From positions 20,614,765 through 20,678,764 of the forward strand of contig NC_087074.1 of the NCBI RefSeq assembly GCF_026151205.1: DNA of 64,000 bases, in the 5' to 3' direction. Position 1 is the first letter of the stretch, and every line of letters starts with the position of its first letter. The notes below the pieces were generated by a model. That model searched no databases. It was given only the letters and a program-made list of their open reading frames with translations, and was not told the origin of the DNA. Of this stretch, positions 10,845-21,223 are shown one piece after another. A program made the position numbers and the translations under genes. This DNA is from Bolinopsis microptera. Taxonomy: Eukaryota; Ctenophora; Tentaculata; Lobata; Bolinopsidae.

Positions 10845-11188
10845 TTGTCACTCTTGATGGTCTCATGTGTCCGTCATGTGACCGGACATTTCGTGGTCCA
10901 CGGAGAAAGGAAATATTCAAGACCCACTACTCGGCCATCCATCTTCACATCAAGAAGTATGTATGTTCCTACTGCACTAGACGGTTCGCTCAGAACGGGG
11001 CACGGAAACGACACGAACTGACGTGCAAAGGTCCCGGATCCTGGAATTCCAACTTCCAGATTGAAATAGTCGGCACTCAGCCAAATGCAACACCCGCTGT
11101 TTGTCGACACTGCAAGAAACAGTTCGATAGCTTGCGGAGTAGGAGCAGTCACGAGTGGCGGTGTAGCGACCGTTTCGGAGCCGGCTGA
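10845..11188 (+). CDS. Z11: three-finger terminal exon
   Basis: The acceptor is ttgcttcag, followed by 113 codons to TGA. Finger 1 (CPSC to HYSAIH) carries FRGPRRKEIFKTH, finger 2 (CSYC to HELTC) has helix AQNGARKRH, and a 27-residue spacer leads to finger 3 (CRHC to HEWRC). The linker is HLHIKKY. It combines the standard pair with the HEWRC module seen as the last finger of Z10 and as the only finger of Z13. Confidence 0.85.
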
Positions 11189-11687
11189 TGGCTGTTACTT
11201 ATCCGAAATCTACAATGTAAATGCACTGTAATGACATGCACTATGCACTTGTTATTTTGTCACAGCGTCAAATATTGTAAAGGAGCCGTTATTATTGACA
11301 TGGTTTTAACGGCGTCTTACTCTATCCGTACTATGCAGTTCACGTGTTAATCGCAAACTCGGTGAAACAATTAGATATTTAGTTACAATACATAGCTGTT
11401 TAAATCTTTATTTGCAGTTTAATTTAATACAATAGTAATGCGCTGGGAAGTTATATTTGTACAATTAAGTTCTGGGACTGTTTGGGACTCGCGACCTATT
11501 TGTTTTTACATTATGTCAATATTCGTATTAGTTTTTGCTTTATTCTTCAGATTATTCTATTATTCGACTTAAACCTTAAAATATCAAATGGTCAGATTGA
11601 ATCAAAACTGAGTGGCAAAAAAACAGAAGACAGCTCAGATGAGATCAGAGCCAGTATTATATGTGAAATTATATGTAACATTTTTAG
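11189..11687. other. Spacer with a pre-exon copy of a Z12 coding repeat
   Basis: Mostly AT-rich. At 11629-11668 it contains a copy of the tcagatgagatcagagccag segment that is repeated inside Z12. Confidence 0.6.
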
Positions 11688-12205
11688 ATACAACAGGAGA
11701 ATTGATGGAAGTACTAGGACTAATGCCCTCCCCAAACATGGCTCCACCACTTCGAGATCCACCACTTCAAGATTCAGATGAGATCAGAGCCAGTATTATA
11801 TGTGAATCGTCCACACCACTTCAAGATTCAGATGAGATCAGAGCCAGTATTATATGTGAATCGTACACACCACTTACATATACGACAGCTTCAGGAATAA
11901 ATTTAACTATGAATGGGGTACGAGGCAGTAAGGTTGGCGTATCGTATGCATGCAAACACTGTGACAGAAAGTTCACCGTTAGCAGATCAATGTATGCGCA
12001 TCTCGGGAATTGTTTTCTCAACCCCTCAAGAAAGAAACGTAAACCTCGGTCTTCTAAATCCATTACAAATGTTTCCCGCCAAGATTTGCAGCCGCAGAGT
12101 AGCAGGGAGAAGAAGGTGCAGGTGGCAATCAGACGTTCCCAGAGTCCCACCAACGATGCAAATCTTCCACCAGGAAAGAGACAGTACAGGCGTTTTTGTG
12201 AGTAG
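11688..12205 (+). CDS. Z12: long single-finger terminal exon
   Basis: The acceptor is catttttag, followed by 171 codons to TAG, the longest cassette. It starts TTGELMEVLGLM, shared with Z13. Two copies of PLQDSDEIRASIICES follow, each with an internal in-phase ttcag that could act as an acceptor. The only finger is C2HC (CKHC to HLGNC, near residues 86-106). A basic C-terminal region (SRKKRKPRSSKS, then KRQYRR) looks like a nuclear localisation signal. With one finger, DNA contact may depend on the basic tail. Confidence 0.7.
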
Positions 12206-12610
12206 AGTCACGAGACTCGGACACTGGATGCTGTCTCAATCTGAAGTAGGGCCCTTCACGAAACAATTTATGTAATAAGATCTTCATGATATTTAGTTTC
12301 GAGAACTGTGTACTTTATAGCTCGCTGTTTTTATCAGTATATCGATACTGATTTTTAAGTTATTCAACATGATAATTGTTTTGATGTTATGATATGCATA
12401 TTTATTTTAGCCTAATATGCTCTATAGGTGTTACGTTTGACAAGAAGTTGTATCATAGTTCGTGACTAAAAGGATGAGGGTATTTTTATCAAGTGACTAT
12501 TGCAACCTGACTGCCAATCTATTGGCTGCCCCCCAACAATATCAGATATGTCCTATAACTTGACTTTCACATCCTACTTTTAACCTACCCCTAATGTAGA
12601 CCATTTCCAG
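12206..12610. other. Non-coding spacer
   Basis: No repeat array or coding sequence is seen. Confidence 0.5.
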
Positions 12611-12897
12611 ATACAACAGGAGAATTGATGGAAGTACTAGGACTAATGTCCTCCTCGAACATGACTCCACCACTTCGAGATTACAGCTACAACCCGACCT
12701 CTGACGAGCCTGCTTTAGATTACAGCTACAACCCGACCTCTGACGAGCCAGCTTTAGATTACAGCTACAACCCGAACTCTAAGACATGTAAACATTGTGG
12801 CAGGGTCCTTGTGACTGTGAAGAGCAGGTCAGCTCATGAGTGGCAATGTAAAAAGGGACCTCCCAAGAAAAGACGTCGTTGGTTCTACTCAAAATAA
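12611..12897 (+). CDS. Z13: single-finger terminal exon with 13-residue repeats
   Basis: The acceptor is ccatttccag, followed by 94 codons to TAA. It begins with the Z12 leader (TTGELMEVLGLM) and contains three tandem copies of a unit based on DYSYNPTSDEPAL (39 bp). It then has one C2HC finger (CKHC to HEWQC) and a basic end (KKRRRWFYSK). Z12 and Z13 are clearly duplicates of each other whose middle parts expanded independently. The stop lies in the left target duplication of a SINE. Confidence 0.75.
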
Positions 12898-12910
12898 GAC
12901 GTCGTTGGTT

Positions 12911-13203
12911 AATTTAATTTGTAATTTGTAAAGTTCGTAGATTACTCTACAGGGTCATCGAATAGTTCGACCGCCCTTGTTTTACAGTACACTACATTGT
13001 AGATGTTCTGAAGGAGTATCCTAAGATTCTTGATCTTTTGGCACAGGCACCCCTCCTCATTTAACCCTCAATCAAGTTTCCTATCATTCGGCTGAGTCGA
13101 CCGAGGAGATCGCATAGATCCAATGAATCCTTAGCTTCTCCCTAGACTGAGTGAAACTGGGATTCGAACCCTGAACCTTCTGTACAGAACCACTAGGCCA
13201 CCC
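12911..13203 (-). mobile_element. tRNA-derived SINE
   Basis: On the minus strand the head reads gggtggcctagtggttctgt (A box) and then gggttcgaatccc (B box, complement of 13159-13171), as in a tRNA-type Pol III promoter. The body continues to about 12911. It is flanked by 24-bp direct repeats (12887-12910 and 13204-13227) differing at one base, which are the target duplication. It landed just after Z13. Confidence 0.8.
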
Positions 13204-13227
13204 ACTCAAAATAAGACTTCGTTGGTT

Positions 13228-13732
13228 CAAAACAAAATGTGTGGCTTATTGTTTATTTTATTTAATTTAACAGTTACTTACTTCGTTAGTTATGTGTGGC
13301 TTATTGTTTATTTTATTTAATTTAACGGTATAGTAATCTTTTCTTGTTTTAGAGTACTTTATTATCTGATAATTTAGATTTTACTTGTTTTGGGGTCCTT
13401 TTTTCTGCTAACTTAATACTTACTGAACAATGAACATAACTATATGTAGTATAATCAGACAACCGTTAATTAATTAACGTATTTAATTAACGGATGTAGT
13501 TAATTATAGTATCACCATAGTCTTACATCTAATCGTGCATTGATATCCCGAATCTTCTTTCTCACTAGAAAGCATCACTGAAAAATTTTGAATAAAATTC
13601 TAAATTTGGTTCAAAAACTATATTTACATTTACAATATTTTACACTAGAAGTCATATTAGATTTACAATGCTGAGGAACTAGTAGTGTAACTATGGTAAC
13701 TAGAAGTGTAACTATGGTAACTATTACTTCAG
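13228..13732. other. Spacer with a short duplication
   Basis: A segment ending in gtgtggcttattgtttattt is present twice (about 13239 and 13291). Two copies of gtaactatggtaact occur just before Z14. Confidence 0.6.
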
Positions 13733-14025
13733 TTTCAACAGAGGATAGAATAATCCCAATGATCCTGAAATGTTCATTTTGTGGAAAGATATTCTACGGC
13801 CCAGAGAGAGATAACATGCACAGAAGACACACAACTTCAGCTCACCCTATTTCCTCCCACCTGATACAGAAGACAGTGCCAGAAGCAGAAAGATTGGTCA
13901 CGATCTGTACTCCTCGAAAACATGCCTGTCTACACTGTGACAGAGCTTTTGATACTCTTAAGGGTCTTAATATCCACCGGTCGCTTTATCACGAGCGGTC
14001 TTCTCCTTACGCCAAGAGGAAGTAG
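13733..14025 (+). CDS. Z14: two-finger terminal exon, KGLNIH type
   Basis: The acceptor is tattacttcag, followed by 96 codons to TAG. Finger 1 (CSFC to HTTSAH) lacks HLKIK and is followed by a spacer of about 30 residues. The last finger (CLHC to HRSLYH) has helix DTLKGLNIH, also found as the last finger of Z16. The end is basic (SSPYAKRK). A central CXXC finger appears to be missing compared with Z16, so this may be a deletion derivative of the three-finger form. Confidence 0.75.
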
Positions 14026-14359
14026 ATTGAACTCAATGAGTATTTGAGCGAGCAATAACAATTTGTTGTCGCCATGTCATGGTGCAGAGATGTTTAAATC
14101 AGCGAGGAGACTGGCCTTCTGACTCGACTATGTGAAACACCGTGTTATGTAATCTTTCATGTTTAAATTATAATGATTTTAATGTTTTGCCGTCAGAAAA
14201 ACGTTACTCTTATGTAGATTTGTGGGTCCTGTGTAAATTAGCCGGCTGAGCAAATTATATTAAGGTCACAGAAAGTTTAAAGCTGGGAATGTAAGAATTA
14301 TTTCCAAAAAATTTTGTCTCACCTAGAGTTGCAAGCTTTCACAATGATAATTCCTTCAG
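14026..14359. other. Non-coding spacer
   Basis: No feature is seen except the tract before Z15. Confidence 0.5.
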
Positions 14360-14580
14360 CTTCAAACGGGTTAGAATGCCCCATATGTGGATGGACTTTT
14401 GATGGTCCACGGAAAAACTCAAAGTTAGAGAACCACCTCCAAACTTTCCATCTCAAGATGACAACAAGCTTCCCTTGTGAGTTCTGCGGCCGCTCTTTTA
14501 ACAGGAAGGACAACATGAAGAGACACCAGGAGACTTGCCGAATGAACCCCAACCCCCGACCATCTAAAAGAAAGCTATAG
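14360..14580 (+). CDS. Z15: two-finger terminal exon
   Basis: The acceptor is aattccttcag, followed by 72 codons to TAG. Finger 1 (CPIC to HLQTFH) contains DGPRKNSKLENH. Finger 2 (CEFC to HQETC) has helix NRKDNMKRH. The linker is HLKMTTSF, one residue longer than usual. The basic tail ends PSKRKL. Confidence 0.8.
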
Positions 14581-14851
14581 CAGCGTAGCATGCTGTCACG
14601 CCTGAGATTATGGATATTATAAACTTCGATATTCGATTAAATATTTATGTTGCTGAGTTGAGAATTATTTGTGGGTCCTTATACGACGAAATATGATCTT
14701 AGTCTTAAGTATCATATTTTAATTTTTTATTTGTGGATTTTTTGGGATTAAATTAAAGATAAAATGATAAGAATTGCTAATACATTTTTCTCCCAGTTAC
14801 GCTACCAGTTCTTAAATAAAAGCGGATTAAAACACACACTCCCCTTTTCAG

Positions 14852-15171
14852 TAGTGGCAGATCAAGGCTTGGAATGTCCAGTATGCAAGATGATCTTTAA
14901 GGGTCCCCGACAGAGAGGCGTTTACAAGACACATTTCGAAACCATACACCAAGGAAAGAAGATCAGCCCCACTTGCATTATATGTGGACGTACATTCAAC
15001 AAGGAGAACGACAGGAAAATGCACCAACAGACCTGCCCAAATATCCTGAAACCCAGACTGCCGTCCAAACATGTTTGTGTACACTGTGACAGAAACTTTG
15101 ACACCCTGAAAGGCCTCAACATCCACAGGACCCTCTACCATGAGCGATCCCCTCACGCAAGAAAGAGATGA
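14852..15171 (+). CDS. Z16: three-finger terminal exon
   Basis: The acceptor is ccccttttcag, followed by 105 codons to TGA. Finger 1 is CPVC to HFETIH, finger 2 CIIC to HQQTC, and finger 3 CVHC to HRTLYH with helix DTLKGLNIH as in Z14. The first linker is HQGKKISP. The C-terminus is basic (SPHARKR). Z14, Z15 and Z16 lie together and share parts, which suggests local duplication and trimming. Confidence 0.85.
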
Positions 15172-15413
15172 ATGTTTGTTTTTCCTATAATGATCAGTTA
15201 AATGGTTTCTGTGAATGTGTATGCTCGGTATAATGAATGTTAGAATGGTTTTTAAAAACTTTAAAACAATTATAAATTATTAGATCCAGGTGAAACGGAC
15301 TTAAATTTTAGTCTGGATGTGGTAGCGTCGAATTCTCAAACGCAATCAGCAGTTTTAAGATGATATGCCAACCTAGGCCTCGTTCCTTACTATAAGAATC
15401 AATTCCGCTTCAG

Positions 15414-15754
15414 TATTCGAAGAGCGTGCAATTGCGCGAGAACACCTCACGGCGAGGTGTCCAGTATGTGGTAAAACGTTCCGTGGTCCTCACTGTAAAG
15501 GAGTACTCTCAACCCACATAAACACGATCCACCTCAAAGTTAAGAGCTGGCACTGTGTCTTCTGTGCACGTGTCTTCTTCCGAAACGACAGTAGGAGGAG
15601 ACATCAGCTAACGTGCTTCAGGAACCCCGACCTGGGGAGAGAGGCTGGCGGCTCAGAGACTGTCTCGGATGAGTTTTGTAAATATTGTCATCAGATGTTT
15701 GGGAGTGTGAAGAAGAGAGCAGCTCATGAGTGGCGATGTGGACGGACTTTATAG
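15414..15754 (+). CDS. Z17: three-finger terminal exon
   Basis: The acceptor is ttccgcttcag, followed by 112 codons to TAG. A leader of about 16 residues precedes finger 1 (CPVC to HINTIH), finger 2 (CVFC to HQLTC, helix RNDSRRRH), a Gly/acidic spacer, and finger 3 (CKYC to HEWRC). The linker is HLKVKSW. An AATAAA lies about 170 bp after the stop. It shares its last finger type with Z10, Z11 and Z13. Confidence 0.85.
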
Positions 15755-16230
15755 ATAAAGGACTCCAAAAGGACGGAGTGCAGAAAATAGTCAAAAATGA
15801 GCTTATTTATTAGAAATGGTTACGTAAATTATTATTTTGGTCGTTCTAATATTTTTTGTCGTTGACATGCTGTCTGCTTTAAGTGTGTTCTGCCAGTCTA
15901 CAGCGTGTGATTGGTTTGTTTTTCCCAAATAAAATGAAGTCATATCTGTTCAGTTAAGTAAGACTGTGCTTTCTGTCTGAATTCTAGCGTATAATCCGCT
16001 GGTTTAAAAATATGTTGGGACGGAGTTATTTCATGCTTTGATTTTGAATATAAACCACCCCCAAAATATGTCTACATCAAATTACTTTATTACCCGGCTG
16101 CCATATCATCGTCTTGACGAATAGATTCGTCTAAAGTAGTCCGTAGTCAGTACTGTTCCTTCATTATTCAGTACTGTTCCTTCATTATTCAGTACTATTT
16201 CTTCAGTACACAGTACCTCCGCTCATACAG
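15755..16230. other. Non-coding spacer with short duplications
   Basis: Short tandem copies of tcagtactgttccttcatta (16146-16200) lie before Z18. No gene is seen. Confidence 0.5.
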
Positions 16231-16487
16231 GCGGTTGGGAGTGCCTGCTATGTGGAAAGATATTCACCGGACGTCAGAGCAAATCAGTCTTCAAACTCCA
16301 CCTGGACACAATCCACTATCAGAAGCAAAGTTCACCCTGTCAACACTGTGACAAGGTGTTTAACCGGGCTGGAAACCGGAAGAGACACGAACGCTCGTGC
16401 CGGGAGAATCCTGCTCATCAGATGCGGGAGGAACAGTTCAGACTGAGAGTGCACGACCCAGCAGAGGTGTCCGGTTGGAGATCCTGA
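16231..16487 (+). CDS. Z18: two-finger terminal exon
   Basis: The acceptor is cgctcatacag, followed by 84 codons to TGA. Finger 1 (CLLC to HLDTIH) has TGRQSKSVFKLH and finger 2 (CQHC to HERSC) has helix NRAGNRKRH. The linker is HYQKQSSP. The tail (MREEQFRLRVHDPAEV) is charged, and its DNA is duplicated once after the stop (16485-16552), an early tandem amplification. Confidence 0.8.
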
Positions 16488-16928
16488 TGCGGGAGGAACA
16501 GTTCCTGGGAGTGCACGACCCAACAGAGGTGTCCGGTTGGAGATCCTGATGGTGGTCAACTTGTGTCCATTTAGGAATACTGAACTTTGATGATGTCAAT
16601 ATTTAGGAATTAAGTCCATCCCCCCTTTTTAATCGTTTACTTTACCTTTTAAGTCATTGGAAGTAGTGTATTATTTATATACACGAAAGTTGCTCTGACA
16701 TTGGTAATCTGTACCTTTAAGAGCGTGGATTGTTGATTAAGTCGGAGGACATAAGACCGAATTTTGGATGGTTCGTAATATGTAATGCAAAATGGCAAAA
16801 TTATGCAAAATCTTCAGGATTAAATGTTCGCAAAATTTACCACTCACCAGTCTGGGCCAAACTGAAAGTCCAATAAAATTCAAAAATCATGAAACCTGAA
16901 ACAATTTTTCGAACTATCACTACCCCAG
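16488..16928. other. Spacer with a second copy of the Z18 tail
   Basis: The first 65 bp repeat the Z18 3' coding end; the rest is plain AT-rich DNA. Confidence 0.6.
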
Positions 16929-17137
16929 TGGGTAACGACGACCATGGAATGGTGTGTACCGTCTGCGGCAAGGTTTACCGGGACAAGTTTACCTGTAGGA
17001 AACACTACCAAACAATACACCTCAAACGACGGGATTACGCGTGTATATACTGTCAAAAACTGTTCTCACAAAAAGGAAATAGATGTAGACACGAACTAGT
17101 TTGTAAACATAAACGTCCGTTACCACCTTGGAGTTGA
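16929..17137 (+). CDS. Z19: two-finger terminal exon
   Basis: The acceptor is ctaccccag, followed by 68 codons to TGA. Finger 1 (CTVC to HYQTIH) is shorter than usual, without the FRGPxx insert (YRDKFTCRKH). Finger 2 (CIYC to HELVC) has helix SQKGNRCRH. The linker is HLKRRDY. The tail ends PLPPWS. Confidence 0.8.
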
Positions 17138-17597
17138 GATTTTAGAAAAGGAAAATATGAATCTTGATGATTGTTTCGAGACTTGATTGGTTGAATTTGA
17201 CGACGATTATGTCGGAGATATTTGTTTTTATCAAGGAAGATTATTTAAAAGTTTTAGTAGCATTCAAGAAGTATGTTTTGTTGTATCTGTATGAAGTCCA
17301 GAGAGCTTTTTATTTAATTTCAGTTACTTGTTATGGGACCACACATGATCATGAGTTTGAAGAGCTGTTTTAGCAATTGATATTGCTTTTACATTGCATT
17401 GTTTCCGAAGGTCTTTATCGCAATGATTAATTTGATCGAAAACCCGAAACCATCCTATTTTCCCAGCGAGATTAAACGCACTGCAGCGCAAAACTTTTTA
17501 ATTTGACTACCTGACCTCTAAGCTTAAATTATTATTTCCATACTTCTAACAATACTTAAACAGTAGTAAAATCTCACTGAACCCGTCCTGTTACCAG
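17138..17597. other. Non-coding spacer
   Basis: A 69-codon open frame at 17164-17373 has no finger and no acceptor in phase and is probably chance. Nothing else is seen. Confidence 0.5.
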
Positions 17598-17809
17598 ATC
17601 TAGATGGAGTCACGTGCCCAGTATGCGGGAAAGCATTCCGAGGGCACCACTACAAGAACACCTTCAAAGTTCACTATCGTACAGTGCACCTCAAGATCCG
17701 GAACTACATCTGCACCTACTGTAGTAGGAGGTTTACACAGTACGGGTCAAAGAAAAGGCACATGAGCACGTGCATTTATAATGTTGGTAACGGTGGAAAC
17801 GGCACATGA
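17598..17809 (+). CDS. Z20: two-finger terminal exon with amplified tail
   Basis: The acceptor is cctgttaccag, followed by 69 codons to TGA. Finger 1 (CPVC to HYRTVH) carries RGHHYKNTFKVH. Finger 2 (CTYC to HMSTC) has helix TQYGSKKRH. The linker is HLKIRNY. The last codons (HMSTCIYNVGNGGN) are the first unit of a 44-bp array. Confidence 0.85.
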
Positions 17810-18238
17810 GCACGTGCATTTATAATGTTGGTAACGGTGGAAACGGCACATGAGCACGTGCATTTATAATGTTGGTAACGGTGGAAACGACACATGAACA
17901 CGTGCATTTATAATGTTGGTAACGGTGGAAACGGCACATGAGCACGTGCATTTATGATGCTGGTAACGGTGGAAACGGCACATGAGCACGTGCATTTATG
18001 ATGCTAGTAACGGTGGAAACGGCACATGAGCACGTGCATTTATGATGCTAGTAACGGTGGAAACGGCACATGAGCACGTGCATTTATAATGTTGGTAACG
18101 GTGTAAACGGCCCATGAGCACGTGCATTTATAATGCTGGTAACGGTGTAAACGGCACATGAGCACTTGCATTTATAATGCTGGTAACTGTGGAAACGGCA
18201 CATGAACACGTGCATTTATAATGTTGGTAACGGTGGAA
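17757..18238 (+). repeat. 44-bp minisatellite grown from the Z20 tail
   Basis: About 11 copies of a 44-bp unit (ggcacatgagcacgtgcatt and onward) start within the Z20 codons for HMSTC and contain a ggtaacggtgg stretch. Confidence 0.95.
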
Positions 18239-18656
18239 AGTGATATGGGTGAAATGATGCTGTAAGTGTGGACTGTGGCCATTACCCGGCCTGCTGTATC
18301 GATGTTCTTGAACTTAGTCTGAACTATGCATTAGTTGAATGACAAGGAGAAAAAATGATTTTTTTTCGCATTGCTTTTCAGTTACAGTACTTAAAGTAAC
18401 TTTCGATATATGTATGGTATATTAACTAGCGGTGTATTCCCTTCTTAGGAACATGTACAATTATTAACATGGCTTAAACGTGAGGTTTACAATGATTTTC
18501 TTGGAGATAATATGGCACTTTCAAATTTAAACCAAGCACTGGACGAAACGGGCCCTAAATAATATAAACTGCATACATTTAGCAACCTTTGAAACGGAAA
18601 TTAACCTGCTTTTCATGATTTGTGAACCGAAAATGACTATTCAGTTGTGATTTCAG
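18239..18656. other. Non-coding spacer
   Basis: Nothing supported besides the Z21 intron end. Confidence 0.5.
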
Positions 18657-18862
18657 TTTACACAGAAGAAGGAATCGTTTGTCCAGTTTGTCAAAAAATA
18701 TTTAGAGGTCACACAAACAAAAGTTCATTCAGAGTTCACTTTCGAACTATCCACCTTAACATCAAGAACTTTGTTTGCCACCTCTGCGGCCGGAAGTTCA
18801 CTCAGAACGGCTCTAGAAAGAGACACATGCAGGTGTGTTCTGTACCCCCATTTACCAGGTAA
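18657..18862 (+). CDS. Z21: two-finger terminal exon
   Basis: The acceptor is gtgatttcag, followed by 67 codons to TAA. Finger 1 (CPVC to HFRTIH) has RGHTNKSSFRVH. Finger 2 (CHLC to HMQVC) has helix TQNGSRKRH. The linker is HLNIKNF. The tail SVPPFTR runs into a 16-bp array that supplies the stop, and the segment ttctgtacccccatttacc recurs at the far end of that array. Confidence 0.85.
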
Positions 18863-19036
18863 CTAAGTAACCAGGTAACTAAGTAACCAGGTAACTAAGT
18901 AACCAGGTAACTAAGTAACCAGGTAACTAAGTAACCAGGTAACTAAGTAACCAGGTAACTAAGTAACCAGGTAACTAAGTAACCAGGTAACTAAGTAACC
19001 AGGTAACTAAGTAACCAGGTAACTAAGTAACCAGGT
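18853..19036 (+). repeat. 16-bp minisatellite (ccaggtaactaagtaa)
   Basis: About 11 near-identical units lie between two copies of the Z21 tail (gttctgtacccccatttacc). The exon end was duplicated with the array between the copies. Confidence 0.95.
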
Positions 19037-19563
19037 TCTGTACCCCCATTTACCGCGGAGTTTGGGAGAAAGTAAAAAAGCCGTGGTAAATCAGGGCTTT
19101 GATTGTTTATACACTATGTATGTTAAGCCCGATTTGTGGGAAAGGAAATGGCCGCTGTAAATCGGGGTTTTACTGTACAAACTTTAATAAGATGTGGTTT
19201 ATGAAATACCGGTGAGATTGTCATTAGTGAGATTATTTAGTGTTAAAAGAGCCAGTAATATTATTACTGATACGTTTTGTTTTAAGGTCTGTGCTGTGAG
19301 CGAGCATAGCCCGTTATACTGATTAATAATAGTTATTGATTATTATATTCTGTAATACATGAGTCATTATGTATTAGTTAGATTTATTTAATTCGTATTT
19401 CTATCTCAATTAATTTTTGTGTTTCCTTTCTCTAATAAATCAAAATGAACAATGGCTAAGAAATGACGATACAGAATTTAAAAGTGAACCTTAGTTGTAT
19501 CAGTTGAAAGTATCAGTTGTCGATCCACTCATTCATGACCACTTTTAATCGAACCAAGAACTT
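19037..19563. other. Non-coding spacer
   Basis: The first 20 bp copy the Z21 tail. No gene is seen; an AATAAA occurs near 19434. Confidence 0.5.
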
Positions 19564-19717
19564 TCAGTGCTTTCCGTGCTACCTGATAACTTGAACGAAG
19601 ACTGCTGTTACCCCTAGTTACCTCCTAGTTACCCAACTTGAACGAAGACTGCTGTTACCCCTAGTTACCTCCTAGTTACCCCTAGTTACCTCCTAGTTAC
19701 CACCTAGTTACTTTCAG
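19564..19717 (+). repeat. Decoy copy of the Z22 exon start plus GTTACC array
   Basis: The acceptor and first 15 codons of Z22 (ctttcagtgctttccgtgct and onward) occur here too. They then run into cccctagttacctcctagtt repeats. Spliced in the standard phase, this copy would stop at TAG 19615-19617, inside the array. A second, shorter copy of the exon segment lies at about 19638-19658. Confidence 0.85.
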
Positions 19718-19941
19718 TGCTTTCCGTGCTACCTGATAACTTGAACGAAGACTGCTGTTTGTGTCCAGTTTGTGGTAAAATCTTTCTTGGAGTCTGGAAA
19801 AAGAAGAACGCCCATCTTCACTACCGCACTGTTCACTTGAAACAGCAAAACTACAAGTGTTCGTTTTGCGACAAACGTTTTGGTCAATGTGGTTCGAGGA
19901 AGAGACACGAGCACACCTGTCCACGACGCTCAACTTGCTGA
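19718..19941 (+). CDS. Z22: two-finger terminal exon
   Basis: The acceptor is ttactttcag, followed by 73 codons to TGA. Finger 1 (CPVC to HYRTVH) carries LGVWKKKNAHLH. Finger 2 (CSFC to HEHTC) has helix GQCGSRKRH. The linker is HLKQQNY. The array upstream has pushed a partial copy of the exon start 150 bp away. This copy keeps a usable acceptor because the duplication regenerated it. Confidence 0.85.
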
Positions 19942-20169
19942 TTTCTATTCCTCCGTATATTATATTGATGTTATTGATTTTTTAAAGGTTCCTGTGCACG
20001 ATGTATAGCACGTTAAGACACAAATTTAAGTATATTTTGGGTTTTTCTAACCCTAACAATTTACTGTTACCCTTTCTTCGTCAGATTAAAACTGGAATAG
20101 TCGAATAGATAAAGCCGCACAAAATTCGACCAGAGATACGTCATAAATCTTCAATATCTTTACTTTCAG

Positions 20170-20387
20170 TGATGAAGATCAAAGCAGACGCCTACCACCG
20201 GGCTAAGGACCAGAGGAAGTTTGTTTGCGTTCTGTGTTGCAAGTCCTTCTACCGTCGCCGTCACCTGGAGAACCATCACCGGACTCACACGGGAGAGAGG
20301 CCCTTTGTGTGTGGTCTGTGTGGGAAACGCTTCGGAGACAGTTCTAACTACAGGAAACACATCAAGCAGCCACATATGATACCTTGA
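20170..20387 (+). CDS. Z23: two-finger terminal exon with canonical linker
   Basis: The acceptor is ttactttcag, followed by 71 codons to TGA. It differs from the rest: finger 1 (CVLC to HHRTH) and finger 2 (CGLC to HIKQPH) are joined by THTGERPF, the classic Krueppel-type linker, and both are C2H2. The leader is basic. The standard phase and + orientation show that it belongs to the set. It may be an older or independently acquired cassette. Confidence 0.85.
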
Positions 20388-20470
20388 TGTAAACTCAGAC
20401 ACGGGCCAATATGAACCACTTAAACACGGGCCAATGTGAACCACTTAAACACGGGCCAATGTGAACCAAT
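20388..20470 (+). repeat. Short tandem repeat after Z23
   Basis: Three copies of about 26 bp (cacgggccaatgtgaaccac) follow the stop closely. Confidence 0.85.
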
Positions 20471-20779
20471 TTATTCGGTGAAGAAAGTTTTAAATAGTTT
20501 ATAACTTTGTAACGAACTAATTTATAGTATTAACCCAGTAGTAAGCTAAGAGTATTAGCTAGTTTACAGAGCTTTTGTATAATTATCATACTTTATAGAT
20601 TTAGTACAGAGAAATTACATGTAAACTGTGAGATAAACATAATATGTCAGATTTATCGAGATTATTTATACGTGACCTGCTTAGCTTTGATCGTGAGACC
20701 AATCATCAGCAAATTATTTTACCTTTTCACACGAAAGTTAATGTCCCTCCAAATATCAAACCCGGATATTTAGGACTTC
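20471..20779. other. Non-coding spacer
   Basis: AT-rich; nothing supported. Confidence 0.5.
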
Positions 20780-20999
20780 ACTGGTAGGACCACTGCGAAC
20801 CACTGGTAACCACTGGTAACCACTGGTAACCACTTCACTGGTAGAACCACTGGTAACCACTTGTAACCACTGGTAACCACTGGTAACCACTTCACTGGTA
20901 GAACCACTGGTAACCACTGGTAGAACCACTGGTAACCACTGGTAACCACTGGTTACCACTAGTTACCACTTCACTGGTAGAACCACTGCGAACCACTGA
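20780..20999 (+). repeat. GGTAACCACT-type minisatellite before Z24
   Basis: Decamers of ctggtaacca type are interspersed with ttcactggtagaacc units. The array ends about 15 bp before the Z24 acceptor. Confidence 0.9.
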
Positions 21000-21017
21000 A
21001 GATTATTTAACTTTCAG

Positions 21018-21223
21018 CCAGCAGGAGAATAGCGTACCAGCACAAGTGCCCCATCTGCGAGAAGATATTTCAGACCAAACAGAACTGTGCTACCCACTAC
21101 CAAGCTATCCACCTTAAAGCGAGGCCTTTCCAGTGTGAAACGTGTGGCAGGTTCTTTGGGTTCCACCAGTCCAAGATTAGACACTCTAAGACATGTCCTG
21201 CATTGAAAATGAAACGTTTTTAG
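21018..21223 (+). CDS. Z24: two-finger terminal exon
   Basis: The acceptor is taactttcag, followed by 67 codons to TAG. Finger 1 (CPIC to HYQAIH) has a short middle (QTKQNCATH). Finger 2 (CETC to HSKTC) has helix GFHQSKIRH. The linker is HLKARPF. The basic end is KMKRF. Confidence 0.8.

Noticed and set aside
13160..13203. A functional tRNA gene
   Set aside because: A and B boxes are present, but the sequence continues as a body of about 290 bp with target duplications, and no full cloverleaf is seen, so it is a SINE.
20756..20959. Minus-strand frame in a GGTAACC array
   Set aside because: Repeat translation (VTSGYQWLPVV) only.
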